Of a DNA stretch of 64,000 nt, positions 42,685 to 51,237 are shown piece by piece; position 1 is the stretch's first letter, and each line of letters begins with the position of its first letter. The notes beneath the pieces were generated by a model. The model ran no database searches, was not told the origin of the DNA, and saw only the letters and a list, made by a program, of their open reading frames with translations. The stretch is from contig NZ_SLZZ01000014.1 of the NCBI RefSeq assembly GCF_004346165.1, forward strand, positions 1-64,000, read 5' to 3'. This DNA is from Muricomes intestini. Its GTDB lineage: Bacteria; Bacillota; Clostridia; Lachnospirales; Lachnospiraceae. Position numbers and translations under genes: made by a program.

Positions 42685-43092
42685 ATGAGATGGTTTAAGG
42701 CATTTTATAACGGCTCTTTATGGGCCATGGCAATCGCACTGACCTGCTTTCACAATACATGGATTCAAATGCGTATCAATACCGGATATATCTTTTATGG
42801 AAGCTGGCTGGTTCTGACAATATTATGCTATATCGCAACTAAAAAAAGAGAAACCGGAATTCTCTTTTCGATAACAAGCATGATTCTTTGCATAGCGTAT
42901 AGTTATGCATTATATGGCTGGAAACGTCTGCAGATAGTACCGGCAAGCTTATTGCGTGAAGGGATTCATCAGCCCACAATAAAGTTCGCAATAATAAATA
43001 AAGTCATAATTGCATTTATGATAATAGGGATTATTATTATAATATTGGAAAATATTAGAGAGAAAAGAGACCACAAAGGAAGAACACTATGA
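42685..43092 (+). CDS. Small four-helix membrane protein, unknown
   Basis: A 135-residue protein with about four membrane segments (YNGSLWAMAIALTCFH, YIFYGSWLVLTILCYIA, GILFSITSMILCIAYSYALY, VIIAFMIIGIIIIILENI) and a basic C-terminus. I recognise no family. It starts 12 nt after the YdjY-like gene and overlaps the rhodanese gene by 4 nt, so it is part of the operon and may be a membrane partner of the lipoproteins. Confidence 0.65.
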   Translation: MRWFKAFYNGSLWAMAIALTCFHNTWIQMRINTGYIFYGSWLVLTILCYIATKKRETGILFSITSMILCIAYSYALYGWKRLQIVPASLLREGIHQPTIKFAIINKVIIAFMIIGIIIIILENIREKRDHKGRTL

Positions 43093-44171
43093 AAAAGAAA
43101 ATTTTATCAATACTTTTTTGCACTATGCTGACAACTTTTACGGTATTAGGCTGCAGTTCAAAAGAAGAGAAGAAGGATACAAAAAAACAGGACACAAAGC
43201 CTGCCGCAGAGCAGACCTCGAAAGTGGAGGCGGAAGCTGTAGATACAAAGCAGGTCTATGTAACACCTGAATGGGTACAGAGTGTGATTGACGGAAATCA
43301 GGACGAGTCTGATAATTATGTGATTCTGGAATGCTCCTGGGGCACGGAGAAGGACTCTCCCGTTTATGGTGAGGCGCATATTCCCGGGGCGTATCACATG
43401 AATACCGACAATATTGAAGAGGATCAGTACTGGAATATACGTTCAGGGGAAGAAATTGAAAAAGTTTTAACTGATTTCGGTATTACAAAAGACACAACGG
43501 TTATATGCTATGGGGATATTGGAACAAATTCTGCAGATGACCGAGTGGCTTTTACAGCCTTGTGGGCCGGTGTAGGGAATGTGAAATGTCTGGACGGCGG
43601 TATGGAAGCCTGGACAAAGGCAGGGTATGACACTGAGGACGGAAGCAATGAGCCGAAAACAGCAAAAGAAGCCTTTGGCGTGGAGATACCAGCTCATCCG
43701 GAATACATCCTTACCATAGACCAGGTAAAAGACAAACAGGAAAATGATGAGAAATTTAAATTGGTAAGTATCCGCAGTAAAGATGAATTTTTAGGAAAAA
43801 CCAGTGGATACAGCTATATAGATAAGGCAGGAGAGCCAAAAGGAGCTATCTGGGGACACGATACAGACGATGGTTCTTACTTAGACAAGAATGGCAATAC
43901 AGTGGGAACAGATGTCCTGAAAAATTACCTTTCTGAGTCCGGCGCCTCTCTGGATGATGATCTTGCCTTCTACTGCGGGACAGGCTGGCGAGCTACCATT
44001 CCGTTTCTGATTATGTATCAGGAAGGATATACAAATATGAGTCTGTATGACGGAGGCTGGTTTGTATGGCAGATGGATGACTCCAATCCAGTTCAGGTAG
44101 GAGATCCTGCAAGTGACAATGTTGAATATATAACAGTTGGAGGATTGTCAAACGATAAAGCTGCAAAATAG
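43089..44171 (+). CDS. Double-rhodanese exported lipoprotein
   Basis: A 360-residue sulfurtransferase anchored outside the cell: lipobox TVLGC (C22), Lys-rich linker, then two rhodanese domains (about 50-195 and 205-345). The first has the loop VICYGDIGTNSADD, the second the catalytic loop FYCGTGWRA (Cys-Gly-Thr-Gly-Trp-Arg), both retaining Cys. Supporting motifs are HIPGAYHMNTDN and CLDGGMEAW. Thiosulfate:cyanide-type sulfurtransferases carry persulfide, so it could feed or receive sulfur at the surface for the YedE-TusA route. Operonic with neighbours by overlap. Confidence 0.88.
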   Translation: MKKKILSILFCTMLTTFTVLGCSSKEEKKDTKKQDTKPAAEQTSKVEAEAVDTKQVYVTPEWVQSVIDGNQDESDNYVILECSWGTEKDSPVYGEAHIPGAYHMNTDNIEEDQYWNIRSGEEIEKVLTDFGITKDTTVICYGDIGTNSADDRVAFTALWAGVGNVKCLDGGMEAWTKAGYDTEDGSNEPKTAKEAFGVEIPAHPEYILTIDQVKDKQENDEKFKLVSIRSKDEFLGKTSGYSYIDKAGEPKGAIWGHDTDDGSYLDKNGNTVGTDVLKNYLSESGASLDDDLAFYCGTGWRATIPFLIMYQEGYTNMSLYDGGWFVWQMDDSNPVQVGDPASDNVEYITVGGLSNDKAAK

Positions 44172-44197
44172 GTGACAAAGGGCGAGGTTAAGATATT

Positions 44198-44641
44198 ATG
44201 ACAAAAGCAGGCAAGAGATTGTACATTGTAGATACGGTATTGGAGGTGCTGTGTTTGGCGGGTGCCTATATCGTAGATTATTTTACAAGAAAGAAAATGG
44301 GGATGGCGCGATATGTATCTTATAAAAATTACTCATGGGAAACTAAATATCCTATGAGAATGTTGTCTTATATCGGGATTATCACACTCAGTATTCTGAC
44401 AGTGGCGTTCCTTATACTGTTTTTTCAAAAAATACAAGAGATGGGAAGAGGGGAGTATATCATGGCAGGAGCCGTAATACTGCTGACGGTATTGTATGTA
44501 TGGTATACTCTTGTCTTCTCCAGAGAGATTCAGCGTTCATATTACCTTGTAAGCGCATTATATGGTGCAGCTGCATTTCTGCAGATTGTAAAAGCGGGGA
44601 CATTCCTCATCAGGAGACGAAATGAAAAAAATAATAAATAA
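44198..44641 (+). CDS. Small membrane protein, unknown
   Basis: A 147-residue protein with four likely helices (YIVDTVLEVLCLAGAYIVDY, YIGIITLSILTVAFLILFF, IMAGAVILLTVLYVWYTLVF, YLVSALYGAAAFLQIVKAG) and a basic tail. No family recognised. It overlaps the next VTT gene by 20 nt, so translational coupling is likely. It matches the other unknown membrane protein of this cluster in size and layout but not obviously in sequence. Confidence 0.6.
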   Translation: MTKAGKRLYIVDTVLEVLCLAGAYIVDYFTRKKMGMARYVSYKNYSWETKYPMRMLSYIGIITLSILTVAFLILFFQKIQEMGRGEYIMAGAVILLTVLYVWYTLVFSREIQRSYYLVSALYGAAAFLQIVKAGTFLIRRRNEKNNK

Positions 44642-45311
44642 AAAAGTATTGATTTTTGCCGGAATTATTGTACTTGTTTTAGTTCTAAACTCCATTTTCG
44701 GCTGGTCTTCCTACTTGAGTGACGCGAAAAATCTGAAGTTTTTGGAAACACTGGTAGAGGATAATATCTGGCTTGCGGTGGGGCTTTATACAGTAATCAC
44801 AGTAGTCGGATGTGTAGTGCTGGCTCTTCCGGGTATAACCTTCGCTATTCTCGCGGGAGTTTTGTTCGGCCCCTGGCTCGGTACAGTGTGCTGTTCCCTT
44901 GCCACAACAATCGGCGCCGGCCTTGCATTTTTTGCAGGAAGATTCTTTCTGCAGGACAGCATTAAGCCGGTGGCAATGAAAAATAAATACTTAAAAAAGC
45001 TGCTGTTTGCTGAAAGCGGCAAAAATGAAATCTTTGTATTAATGATCACAAGGTTGGTTCCGCTGTTTCCCTTTAATCTCCAAAACTTTGCGTATGGGAT
45101 AACAGACATCAGGTTTGGTACATACTTTTTGTTTTCTCTTCTTTTCATGATTCCCGGGACTGCCATGTATACTTTTGGAACTGCCGGATTGGTTGACAAG
45201 GAGAACCGCTGGCTGTATATAGGCATGGCGGTTTTGCTTGCGATAGTGGTCATCAGTGTGGGAAAGTTTTTCCAAAATAAATATGTTACGGCAGATGAAG
45301 GGGAAAAGTAA
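44622..45311 (+). CDS. TVP38/TMEM64 (VTT-domain) membrane protein
   Basis: A 229-residue VTT protein: N-terminal helix, then GCVVLALPGITFAILAGVLF, GTVCCSLATTIGAGLAFFAG, RLVPLFPFNLQNFAYGITDI and two closing helices. The paired RLxP motif and reentrant-loop glycines are conserved. Second VTT gene of the cluster. In arsenic and mercury gene clusters VTT proteins are frequent companions; their transport substrate here is unknown. Confidence 0.85.
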   Translation: MKKIINKKVLIFAGIIVLVLVLNSIFGWSSYLSDAKNLKFLETLVEDNIWLAVGLYTVITVVGCVVLALPGITFAILAGVLFGPWLGTVCCSLATTIGAGLAFFAGRFFLQDSIKPVAMKNKYLKKLLFAESGKNEIFVLMITRLVPLFPFNLQNFAYGITDIRFGTYFLFSLLFMIPGTAMYTFGTAGLVDKENRWLYIGMAVLLAIVVISVGKFFQNKYVTADEGEK

Positions 45312-45312
45312 A

Positions 45313-46299
45313 GTGGACAATAAGAATATGATATTGGATGCATCTAAGTGTATTCACTGTGGTAAATGCACTAAAAGCTGTATCTTTTTAAGAAAATATG
45401 ATATTGATATCGGAAATACAGGGAGGCTAGAAGAACTGGCATATCATTGCTTTCTGTGTGGGAAATGCAGCAGAGTGTGTCCGATAAAAATTGACGGGAG
45501 AGAGATTATTCTAGATATCCGGAAAAAAAGAGTGAAAAAAAACCGAGGAAAAATAGACGAGAAGGGATATAAACTTCTCATAAAGGAAAAAGAAAAATAT
45601 TTGTTTCAGAATTACCGCCATATTCAAAAAGGTTCTGTTCTGTTTCCAGGATGTAATTTTCCTTCTTCTTATCCGAAGACAACGCAGTTGGTCTATAAAA
45701 TGCTGAATGAAAAACAGGAGACAGGGATTGTCTTTGATTGCTGTGGGAAACCCATAGAGGAGATTGGAAAAAGCCGGGAGGCCGAAAGGATTATACAGAA
45801 GATAAATTTCCATTTTCTCGAAGCAGAGGTGACCGAGGCTATAATGGTCTGTCCCAATTGTTATTATTTCCTGAGAAATAAATTAGAAGTGAAAGTGGTC
45901 AGTATTTATGAGAAGCTCAGGGAACTGGGCATAGGAAAAAAGCTGGAGGAAGAGGAAATACATATTTTTCAGCCCTGCCCTGACAGAGCGGCGGGGGAAT
46001 GGCTGCAGCATATGGCAGCCTTTTTACCGAAAAAAGTGGATTTGCTTGAGGATGTGCAGTGCTGCGGCATGGGGGGCTGTGCCGGCGTAAGGGAACCTGA
46101 ACTGGCAAAAGGATTACCCCAGAGCATAAAAGAAAAGAAATACAAAGACATCTATACCTATTGCGGAACCTGTGGAGGAAATCTGACAAGAACAGGGGGT
46201 AGTAATGTGCATCATATACTTGCGGAAATCACAGGTAGTAAAGAGGAGGCTGATATAAAAAAGTCGCTTCTAAATCGTGCGAAAACAAAGTTCAAATAG
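45313..46299 (+). CDS. Fe-S oxidoreductase with CCG domain (GlpC/HdrD-like)
   Basis: A 328-residue cytoplasmic electron-transfer protein. Two [4Fe-4S] motifs lie at the N-terminus (CIHCGKCTKSC and CFLCGKCSRVCP). Two CCG-type modules follow: GCNFPSSYP...FDCCGKPIEE...CPNCYYFL, and FQPCPDR...CCGMGGCAGV...YCGTCGGN. GTG 45313 is chosen since AAGGGGAAAAGTAAA precedes it and the longer frame overlaps the VTT gene. Such proteins pass electrons to membrane or radical systems. It could serve as reductant for ArsS or for oxidised sulfur species, which is inference from position. Confidence 0.85.
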   Translation: MDNKNMILDASKCIHCGKCTKSCIFLRKYDIDIGNTGRLEELAYHCFLCGKCSRVCPIKIDGREIILDIRKKRVKKNRGKIDEKGYKLLIKEKEKYLFQNYRHIQKGSVLFPGCNFPSSYPKTTQLVYKMLNEKQETGIVFDCCGKPIEEIGKSREAERIIQKINFHFLEAEVTEAIMVCPNCYYFLRNKLEVKVVSIYEKLRELGIGKKLEEEEIHIFQPCPDRAAGEWLQHMAAFLPKKVDLLEDVQCCGMGGCAGVREPELAKGLPQSIKEKKYKDIYTYCGTCGGNLTRTGGSNVHHILAEITGSKEEADIKKSLLNRAKTKFK

Positions 46300-46330
46300 A
46301 ACAGAACAAAGATACGGAGGGAGAAGAAAC

Positions 46331-46663
46331 ATGGATACTTATTACAATCCGTCGGATTTGGGAAAATTTGGAGCAATAGGAGAGAAAGCTCCGGAACTAG
46401 CGGAAAAGTTTTTTGATTATTATGGTGCTGTTTTTGAGGAAGGTGCGCTGACAGCAAGAGAAAAATCTCTCATTGCGTTGGCCGTGGCTCATGCAGTACA
46501 GTGCCCGTATTGTATTGATTCCTATACGAATGACTGCTTAAATAAGGGTGTCAGTGAGGAGCAGATGACGGAGGCAGTTCACGTGGCAGCTGCCATCAGA
46601 GGCGGTGCGACACTGGTTCACGGAGTACAAATGAAAAATATTGTTAAGAAACTGGAGTTATAA
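46331..46663 (+). CDS. Arsenosugar biosynthesis-associated peroxidase-like protein
   Basis: A 110-residue AhpD/carboxymuconolactone-decarboxylase-fold protein. The redox motif is CPYCIDSY with the E...H proton relay (LTAREKSLIALAVAHAVQ) and the TEAVHVAAAIRGGATLVHG helix. This small family is found next to arsS and includes selenoproteins; here the motif is a standard C-x-x-C. ATG 46331 follows GGAGGGAGAAGAAAC. It lies 4 nt before arsS. Confidence 0.85.
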   Translation: MDTYYNPSDLGKFGAIGEKAPELAEKFFDYYGAVFEEGALTAREKSLIALAVAHAVQCPYCIDSYTNDCLNKGVSEEQMTEAVHVAAAIRGGATLVHGVQMKNIVKKLEL

Positions 46664-46666
46664 AAA

Positions 46667-47644
46667 ATGTTGGAACAACTGGAAAAATTAACAGATATAG
46701 CGGATTTTTCTGAAATGATATCCGATGATAGAGTAAAGAATACGGCCGATTCAATGGATGTTCTTCAGGTCAACCTGGGCAAAATGTGCAATCTTGCCTG
46801 TAAGCACTGCCATGTGGAAGCAGGACCCGGACGAAAAGAAGTAATGTCAAAGGAGGTCATGGAAGCCTGCCTTGCAGTTTACAAAAAACAGCGGCTTTCA
46901 ACTATTGACATTACCGGAGGTGCTCCGGAGATGAATCCAGATTTTGAATGGTTCTTAAAAGAAGCCTGCAAAATATCCGGACATGTCATTGTACGTACAA
47001 ATCTGGTTATTTTGCTGGAGGAAAGGTACAGGCATCTAATACGCCTATATGCAGAAAATGGAGTAGAACTGGTTTGCTCTCTGCCCTATTATGAGGCCGG
47101 CAGAATGGACAAAGTGCGGGGAAGCGGTACATTTAACAAAGCAATCAAGGTGCTTCAGGAATTGAACAGATTAGGATACGGAGAAGCCCCCAACTTGGTG
47201 TTAAATATGGTATATAATCCGGCAGGTGCATTTTTCCCGCCCGAGCAGGGTGCCATGGAGCAAGAGTATAAGAAAAAGCTTGGCGAGAAGTACGGAATCA
47301 CGTTTAACCAGTTGTTTACAATTACGAATAATCCGACCGGAAGGTTTGGGACTTTTCTGGTAAATAGCGGGAACCTTGAGAGTTACATGCATAAACTTTA
47401 CAATGCTTTTAATCCGTCAACGCTGCCGGGCATGATGTGCCGCTTTCAGCTGTCGGTGGGCTATGATGGAGCGCTTTATGACTGCGACTTTAATCAGGCA
47501 GCAGGCATTCCAGTCTCGACAGGAGAAGATATATTTGATATAATAAACAAGGATTATACCCCGAGAGAAGTATGTTTTGGCAGGCACTGTTATGCCTGTA
47601 CTGCCGGACAAGGATCCAGCTGCGGCGGGGCCACAGAAGAATAA
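46667..47644 (+). CDS. arsS: Radical SAM protein ArsS
   Basis: A 325-residue radical SAM enzyme of the arsenosugar-biosynthesis ArsS family. The cluster-binding motif is CNLACKHCHVEAGP (CxxxCxxC, near residue 43), then DITGGAPEMNPDF. A C-terminal DUF3641 region has conserved Cys (CRFQLSVGYDGALYDCDFN, CFGRHCYACTAG, SSCGG at the very end). Family ArsS makes the ribosyl-arsenic bond together with ArsM. No ArsM or arsenic-resistance gene lies in this window, and the neighbours are sulfur-transfer proteins, so the true substrate here could differ. Confidence 0.9.
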   Translation: MLEQLEKLTDIADFSEMISDDRVKNTADSMDVLQVNLGKMCNLACKHCHVEAGPGRKEVMSKEVMEACLAVYKKQRLSTIDITGGAPEMNPDFEWFLKEACKISGHVIVRTNLVILLEERYRHLIRLYAENGVELVCSLPYYEAGRMDKVRGSGTFNKAIKVLQELNRLGYGEAPNLVLNMVYNPAGAFFPPEQGAMEQEYKKKLGEKYGITFNQLFTITNNPTGRFGTFLVNSGNLESYMHKLYNAFNPSTLPGMMCRFQLSVGYDGALYDCDFNQAAGIPVSTGEDIFDIINKDYTPREVCFGRHCYACTAGQGSSCGGATEE

Positions 47645-47670
47645 AAAAGCCGGAGGGGGGAATCAGTAAC

Positions 47671-49035
47671 ATGAAAGAAGCAATTCTTATATTTACAAGG
47701 ATACCTATTCCGGGGCACACAAAAACCAGAATGATGCCATATTTTTCAGAAAAAGAATGTGCTCAGCTCCATATATGTTTTTTGGAAGATATAGTAAGAG
47801 AATGCCAAAAGACCGGCAGAGATTTATATGTATTTTTCACACCGGAAGGGAAGCAGAATATTCTGTTTCCCATTTTTGGGAAAATTGTGAAATACAGGGA
47901 GCAGAAAGGCAGTTCCCTGGGAGAGAGAATGAAAAATGCTCTTCAGGAAGTTTTTGAAGACGGTTACAGGGCTTGTGTTTTAATTGGGACCGATATCCCT
48001 GAACTGAGAGCCTCTTATCTGGAAAATGCTTTTGAAAAGCTGAGAACGCAGGATGTTGTACTGGGCCCGACCCCGGATGGGGGATATTATCTGATAGGGA
48101 TGAAACAGCTGTATACAGCGGCCTTTGAGAATCAGACTTACGGGCATGAAACAGTGTTTGAGAATACCGTCGACGCGCTGAAAGATAAAAATCTCTCCAT
48201 TGCCTATATTCCTCGGCTTGCAGATATGGATTGCCCCGAGGATTTACATGGGTTCACAGAAAGATACAGAAACAGTTTGAGATGGCGGAAAAGATTCATA
48301 AGCCAGCAAAGAGGACAACACAGCGAAAATACCAGGAGATTCATATTAAACCATCGGAAAGTTTCAATCATTATCCCAACATACAATGAAGAAAAAACAA
48401 TCGGTTATATCCAGAAGCAGCTAGAATCAATAAAAGATAAGTGTGAGATTATTTTTACCGATGGGGGAAGTACGGACAGAACTCTTCAGAAAATAAAAAA
48501 GGAGTTTAAAGTCATAAGTACGGAGAAAGGAAGAGGCTGCCAGATGAATGCAGGAGCGAAAGCGAGCCACGGCGATATTCTGTTTTTTTTGCACTGTGAC
48601 AGTAAACTGCCGTCAAATCTATTAGAGCAAATCCGATATGTAATGAAAGAATACCGGGTGGGCGGTTTTGGAGTCGCTTTTGCATCCGGGAATTTCTTTA
48701 TGTTAACATGCAGAATAATTTCTAATTACCGTATGAAAGTCCGTGGTATTATATTTGGGGATCAAGGCATGTTTATAGAAAGAAAACTATTTTTTGAAAT
48801 GGGGATGTTTCAGGAGATACCGATTATGGAAGATTATCAATTCTCCCTGGATCTAAGGAAAAGAGGAGAAAAAATCGGCATGGCGCCAAATCGCATTTAC
48901 ACATCTGGCCGGAGATACCCAAAGGGAACAGTCCCCAAATTAAAACTCATGTGGAAAATGTACAGCCTTAGGAAGAAGTATCGGAGGGGTGAATCCGTTG
49001 AAAAAATAGCGGAAGAATACAGAGATATCAGATGA
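47671..49035 (+). CDS. Two-domain glycosyltransferase (TIGR04282-TIGR04283 fusion)
   Basis: A 454-residue fusion. Residues 1-205 are a GT-A-fold DUF2064/TIGR04282 domain (AILIFTRIPIPGHTKTRMMP, GTDIPEL, LGPTPDGGYYLIGM). Residues about 228-454 are a family 2 glycosyltransferase of the ArsS-associated TIGR04283 type (VSIIIPTYNEEKTIGYIQ, TDGGSTDRTL, GRGCQMNAGAKASHGDILFF, HCDSKLP). The two are usually separate neighbours of arsS. ATG 47671 follows GGAGGGGGGAATCAGTAAC. It should attach a sugar to the ArsS product or a lipid. Last intact gene of the cluster. Confidence 0.88.
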   Translation: MKEAILIFTRIPIPGHTKTRMMPYFSEKECAQLHICFLEDIVRECQKTGRDLYVFFTPEGKQNILFPIFGKIVKYREQKGSSLGERMKNALQEVFEDGYRACVLIGTDIPELRASYLENAFEKLRTQDVVLGPTPDGGYYLIGMKQLYTAAFENQTYGHETVFENTVDALKDKNLSIAYIPRLADMDCPEDLHGFTERYRNSLRWRKRFISQQRGQHSENTRRFILNHRKVSIIIPTYNEEKTIGYIQKQLESIKDKCEIIFTDGGSTDRTLQKIKKEFKVISTEKGRGCQMNAGAKASHGDILFFLHCDSKLPSNLLEQIRYVMKEYRVGGFGVAFASGNFFMLTCRIISNYRMKVRGIIFGDQGMFIERKLFFEMGMFQEIPIMEDYQFSLDLRKRGEKIGMAPNRIYTSGRRYPKGTVPKLKLMWKMYSLRKKYRRGESVEKIAEEYRDIR

Positions 49036-49079
49036 GGGTGAAAAATTAATGCATGTCCACTAGTGAGGAGAAAGGATGT

Positions 49080-49862
49080 ATGTCTATCGTTGAAATTTAT
49101 ATTATCTAAATTCTGCTGATGTATTATATGCGGGGACTGACGGCATCGTCGCTGTCAGTGAAAACATATTTAAAAAATTATCTGGCAATTTTAATTTGCG
49201 GTCTATTTGGTACGGTGGCCAGCATGAACTATGTGCTGTGTATCTTTTTAAATGTTGTCTGTATGTTCATTCTCGTATACTTTTATGAAGATGATTTTCT
49301 TCCAAGATCCCATTTTATGTATGGCTTTGCTTTTGTAATGCTGCAAGCCCAGCCATATCCTGCATCTATGCTCCCCCAGAGGATATTATCTATGCTGTAT
49401 GGCTTCTGTGTCATAAGTCTATATCTTTTCCTGAAAAGACGCAGAAAAAAACAATCTGGACTGAAAACTTTCGCAGTGCAGGGAAGCAGACTGCTCGGTG
49501 AAGAACTGTTGAGAATTTCTGATAAAACCGGAACGGTGAACAGTGAGAAGAAGCTGTCGGCTCTCGTCAGCCGGCTGGTCCAGAAAATGTATCCTGATGT
49601 GGTGAAACAAAATGCCTTTCTGAGCTCACATACATTGGCGGACAGGTACAGAAATGGGGACTGGAATGTCACACTTTCGCACCTGTCACTTTATATCTCC
49701 CGGGTGCCGGAACGGGAAAACCAAAATATCCCGGAAGGAAAAGGTGTTGGTTTCAAGTGGAGAAACCTGATGACACAGTTCAACCAGCATTCCTGCCGGG
49801 GACGGTTTGCCCTTAAGGCAGCTATTTATTATTGGGACAGGAAACTTTGCCCTGCTTTATAA
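49080..49862 (+). pseudogene. FUSC-like membrane protein, nonsense-mutated and truncated
   Basis: ATG 49080 has a good site (GGAGAAAGGATGT) and reads MSIVEIYII, then TAA at 49107-49109, after which the same frame continues ILLMYYMRGLTASSLSVKTYL. The body resembles an aromatic-acid exporter/FUSC-family N-terminus: helices about 15-60 and 80-105, a soluble middle, then FNQHSCRGRFALKAAIYY, which normally leads into the second membrane block. Instead it stops at 49862, overlapping the convergent peptidase gene by 6 nt. An in-frame stop and the missing C-terminal half suggest a dead gene. The reading from ATG 49119 lacks a ribosome site. Confidence 0.6.
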
Positions 49863-50924
49863 TTCAATTAAATCGTGTGTAAAGCGCACCATGTTTTCAT
49901 ACCCGTCTTCTGTCACCAGGAGCTGGTCTTCGATTCTTATGCCGCCCCACTGTGGTATGTAGATGCCTGGTTCGATAGTCCGCACATTTCCTGCGGGAAT
50001 AGGAGTGGTGTCTGTTATGGAATCAAAAGGCCCCTCATGCACAAAAAGCCCAATTCCATGGCCGATATTGTTGTATTGATAGCCCATATAAGGAGTATCC
50101 TGGATGGCTTCGAGAGATTTGAGATAAATTTCTTTTCCGGTGATTCCAGCCTTTGTGATCTCCGTAGATTCTTCTGTCATCTGTTTACAAAGGGCATACA
50201 CTTCTTTTTGCTTTTCAGTAGCTTTACCGACCACAAAGGTGCGCGTCATGTCTGACATATATCCATTTACCTGACACCCGAAATCCATCAGTACAAGATC
50301 ACCGTATTTGATTGCCTTTTCAGATGGAATACCGTGGAGAAGAGAGGTCTTTGCACCTGATATCAGGATATTTCCGTAAGGCATTGTGTCTGCGCCTTCC
50401 TGCACCATGTAAAGAGAAAGGGTTGCAGCAAGTTCCTTTTCTGTAATCCCTGGTTTGATGAGAGGCATCAGTCGTTCCAGTGCCCTGCAGGAAATTTCGC
50501 AGGCATCTCTCATATACTGAATTTCTTCTTCTGTTTTTACCTGACGCATCTCCTCAATAACGCCTGAACAGGGCACAAGAGTCGTGGGAACCTTTTCCTG
50601 GAAGGTTAAGAAATCTGCGTAACTTAAGAAATCCGATTCGAAGGCAACGTTAGACAGCTTCTTTTCAGTGACTAGTGTACCTACCATATCACCCTTTGTC
50701 TTTCCGGGGGTACGCCAGTTTTTGATAACATATTCAGGACACTCTAAGCCGGCCTGCTCCGTGTATCTGGGGTCTGTCAGAAAAAAGTATCCATTTTCGG
50801 TAATCAGCAGTGAACTGTCATCTCCGGTATAGCCGCTGATGAAGCGGACGTTTTCCTTTTTTGCTACGTAAAATGCGTCAATGCTGTGTTCTTTCATGTA
50901 GGTGAGTAACTTCTTTTCGTTCAT
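49857..50924 (-). CDS. M24 family Xaa-Pro aminopeptidase
   Basis: A 355-residue creatinase/aminopeptidase-P-like enzyme: N-terminal creatinase domain (about 1-125) and M24 pita-bread domain. Metal ligands are visible as DFG (LVLMDFGCQVNGYMSD), the second Asp in MSDMTRTF, His in NIGHGIGLFVHEGP, and Glu in TIEPGIYIPQWGGIRIEDQL. Cytoplasmic removal of an N-terminal residue before proline. ATG has GGAGATGTCTGATT upstream. It follows a small gene by 2 nt on the same strand. Confidence 0.9.
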   Translation of the reverse strand: MNEKKLLTYMKEHSIDAFYVAKKENVRFISGYTGDDSSLLITENGYFFLTDPRYTEQAGLECPEYVIKNWRTPGKTKGDMVGTLVTEKKLSNVAFESDFLSYADFLTFQEKVPTTLVPCSGVIEEMRQVKTEEEIQYMRDACEISCRALERLMPLIKPGITEKELAATLSLYMVQEGADTMPYGNILISGAKTSLLHGIPSEKAIKYGDLVLMDFGCQVNGYMSDMTRTFVVGKATEKQKEVYALCKQMTEESTEITKAGITGKEIYLKSLEAIQDTPYMGYQYNNIGHGIGLFVHEGPFDSITDTTPIPAGNVRTIEPGIYIPQWGGIRIEDQLLVTEDGYENMVRFTHDLIEL

Positions 50925-50926
50925 AA

Positions 50927-51193
50927 TCAGACATCTCCGTTTCTATTTTTTGAATGTTTTGTCTGCAGCTTTGCACTGTAGATTTTGGGGGAGTGAGGTT
51001 TCACGAGCGCCCCTTTAACGTCCAGTATATTCTCAATTGATGGGCAAGTCAAATTATTTAAGGCCACATTTTTAACAGTCAATGTATCATTTTCAAATTT
51101 CATTTTATCCAGAGCCTTTTGTGTAAGAGACTCTATACGGTCAGGATATAGCGCAGCGTACTGTTTTAGCTTTTCATATGTTTCAAAATACAT
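50927..51193 (-). CDS. Small protein of unknown function
   Basis: An 88-residue soluble protein, starting MYFETYEKLKQYAALYPDRI, with a middle LTVKNVALNNLTCPSIENIL and a basic C-terminus. I do not recognise it; it could be a truncated product. A convincing AAAGGAGACCTGTTT precedes the ATG, and it lies 2 nt upstream of the Xaa-Pro peptidase, so it is probably expressed with it. No cofactor or membrane motif. Confidence 0.5.
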   Translation of the reverse strand: MYFETYEKLKQYAALYPDRIESLTQKALDKMKFENDTLTVKNVALNNLTCPSIENILDVKGALVKPHSPKIYSAKLQTKHSKNRNGDV

Positions 51194-51237
51194 AAACAGG
51201 TCTCCTTTACTTTGAAATTATTTCATAATATAATCAT

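Noticed and set aside
46331-47644. In-frame UGA selenocysteine in the ArsS pair
   Set aside because: Both redox motifs are encoded with ordinary Cys codons and the stops are TAA; no selenoprotein readthrough is needed here.
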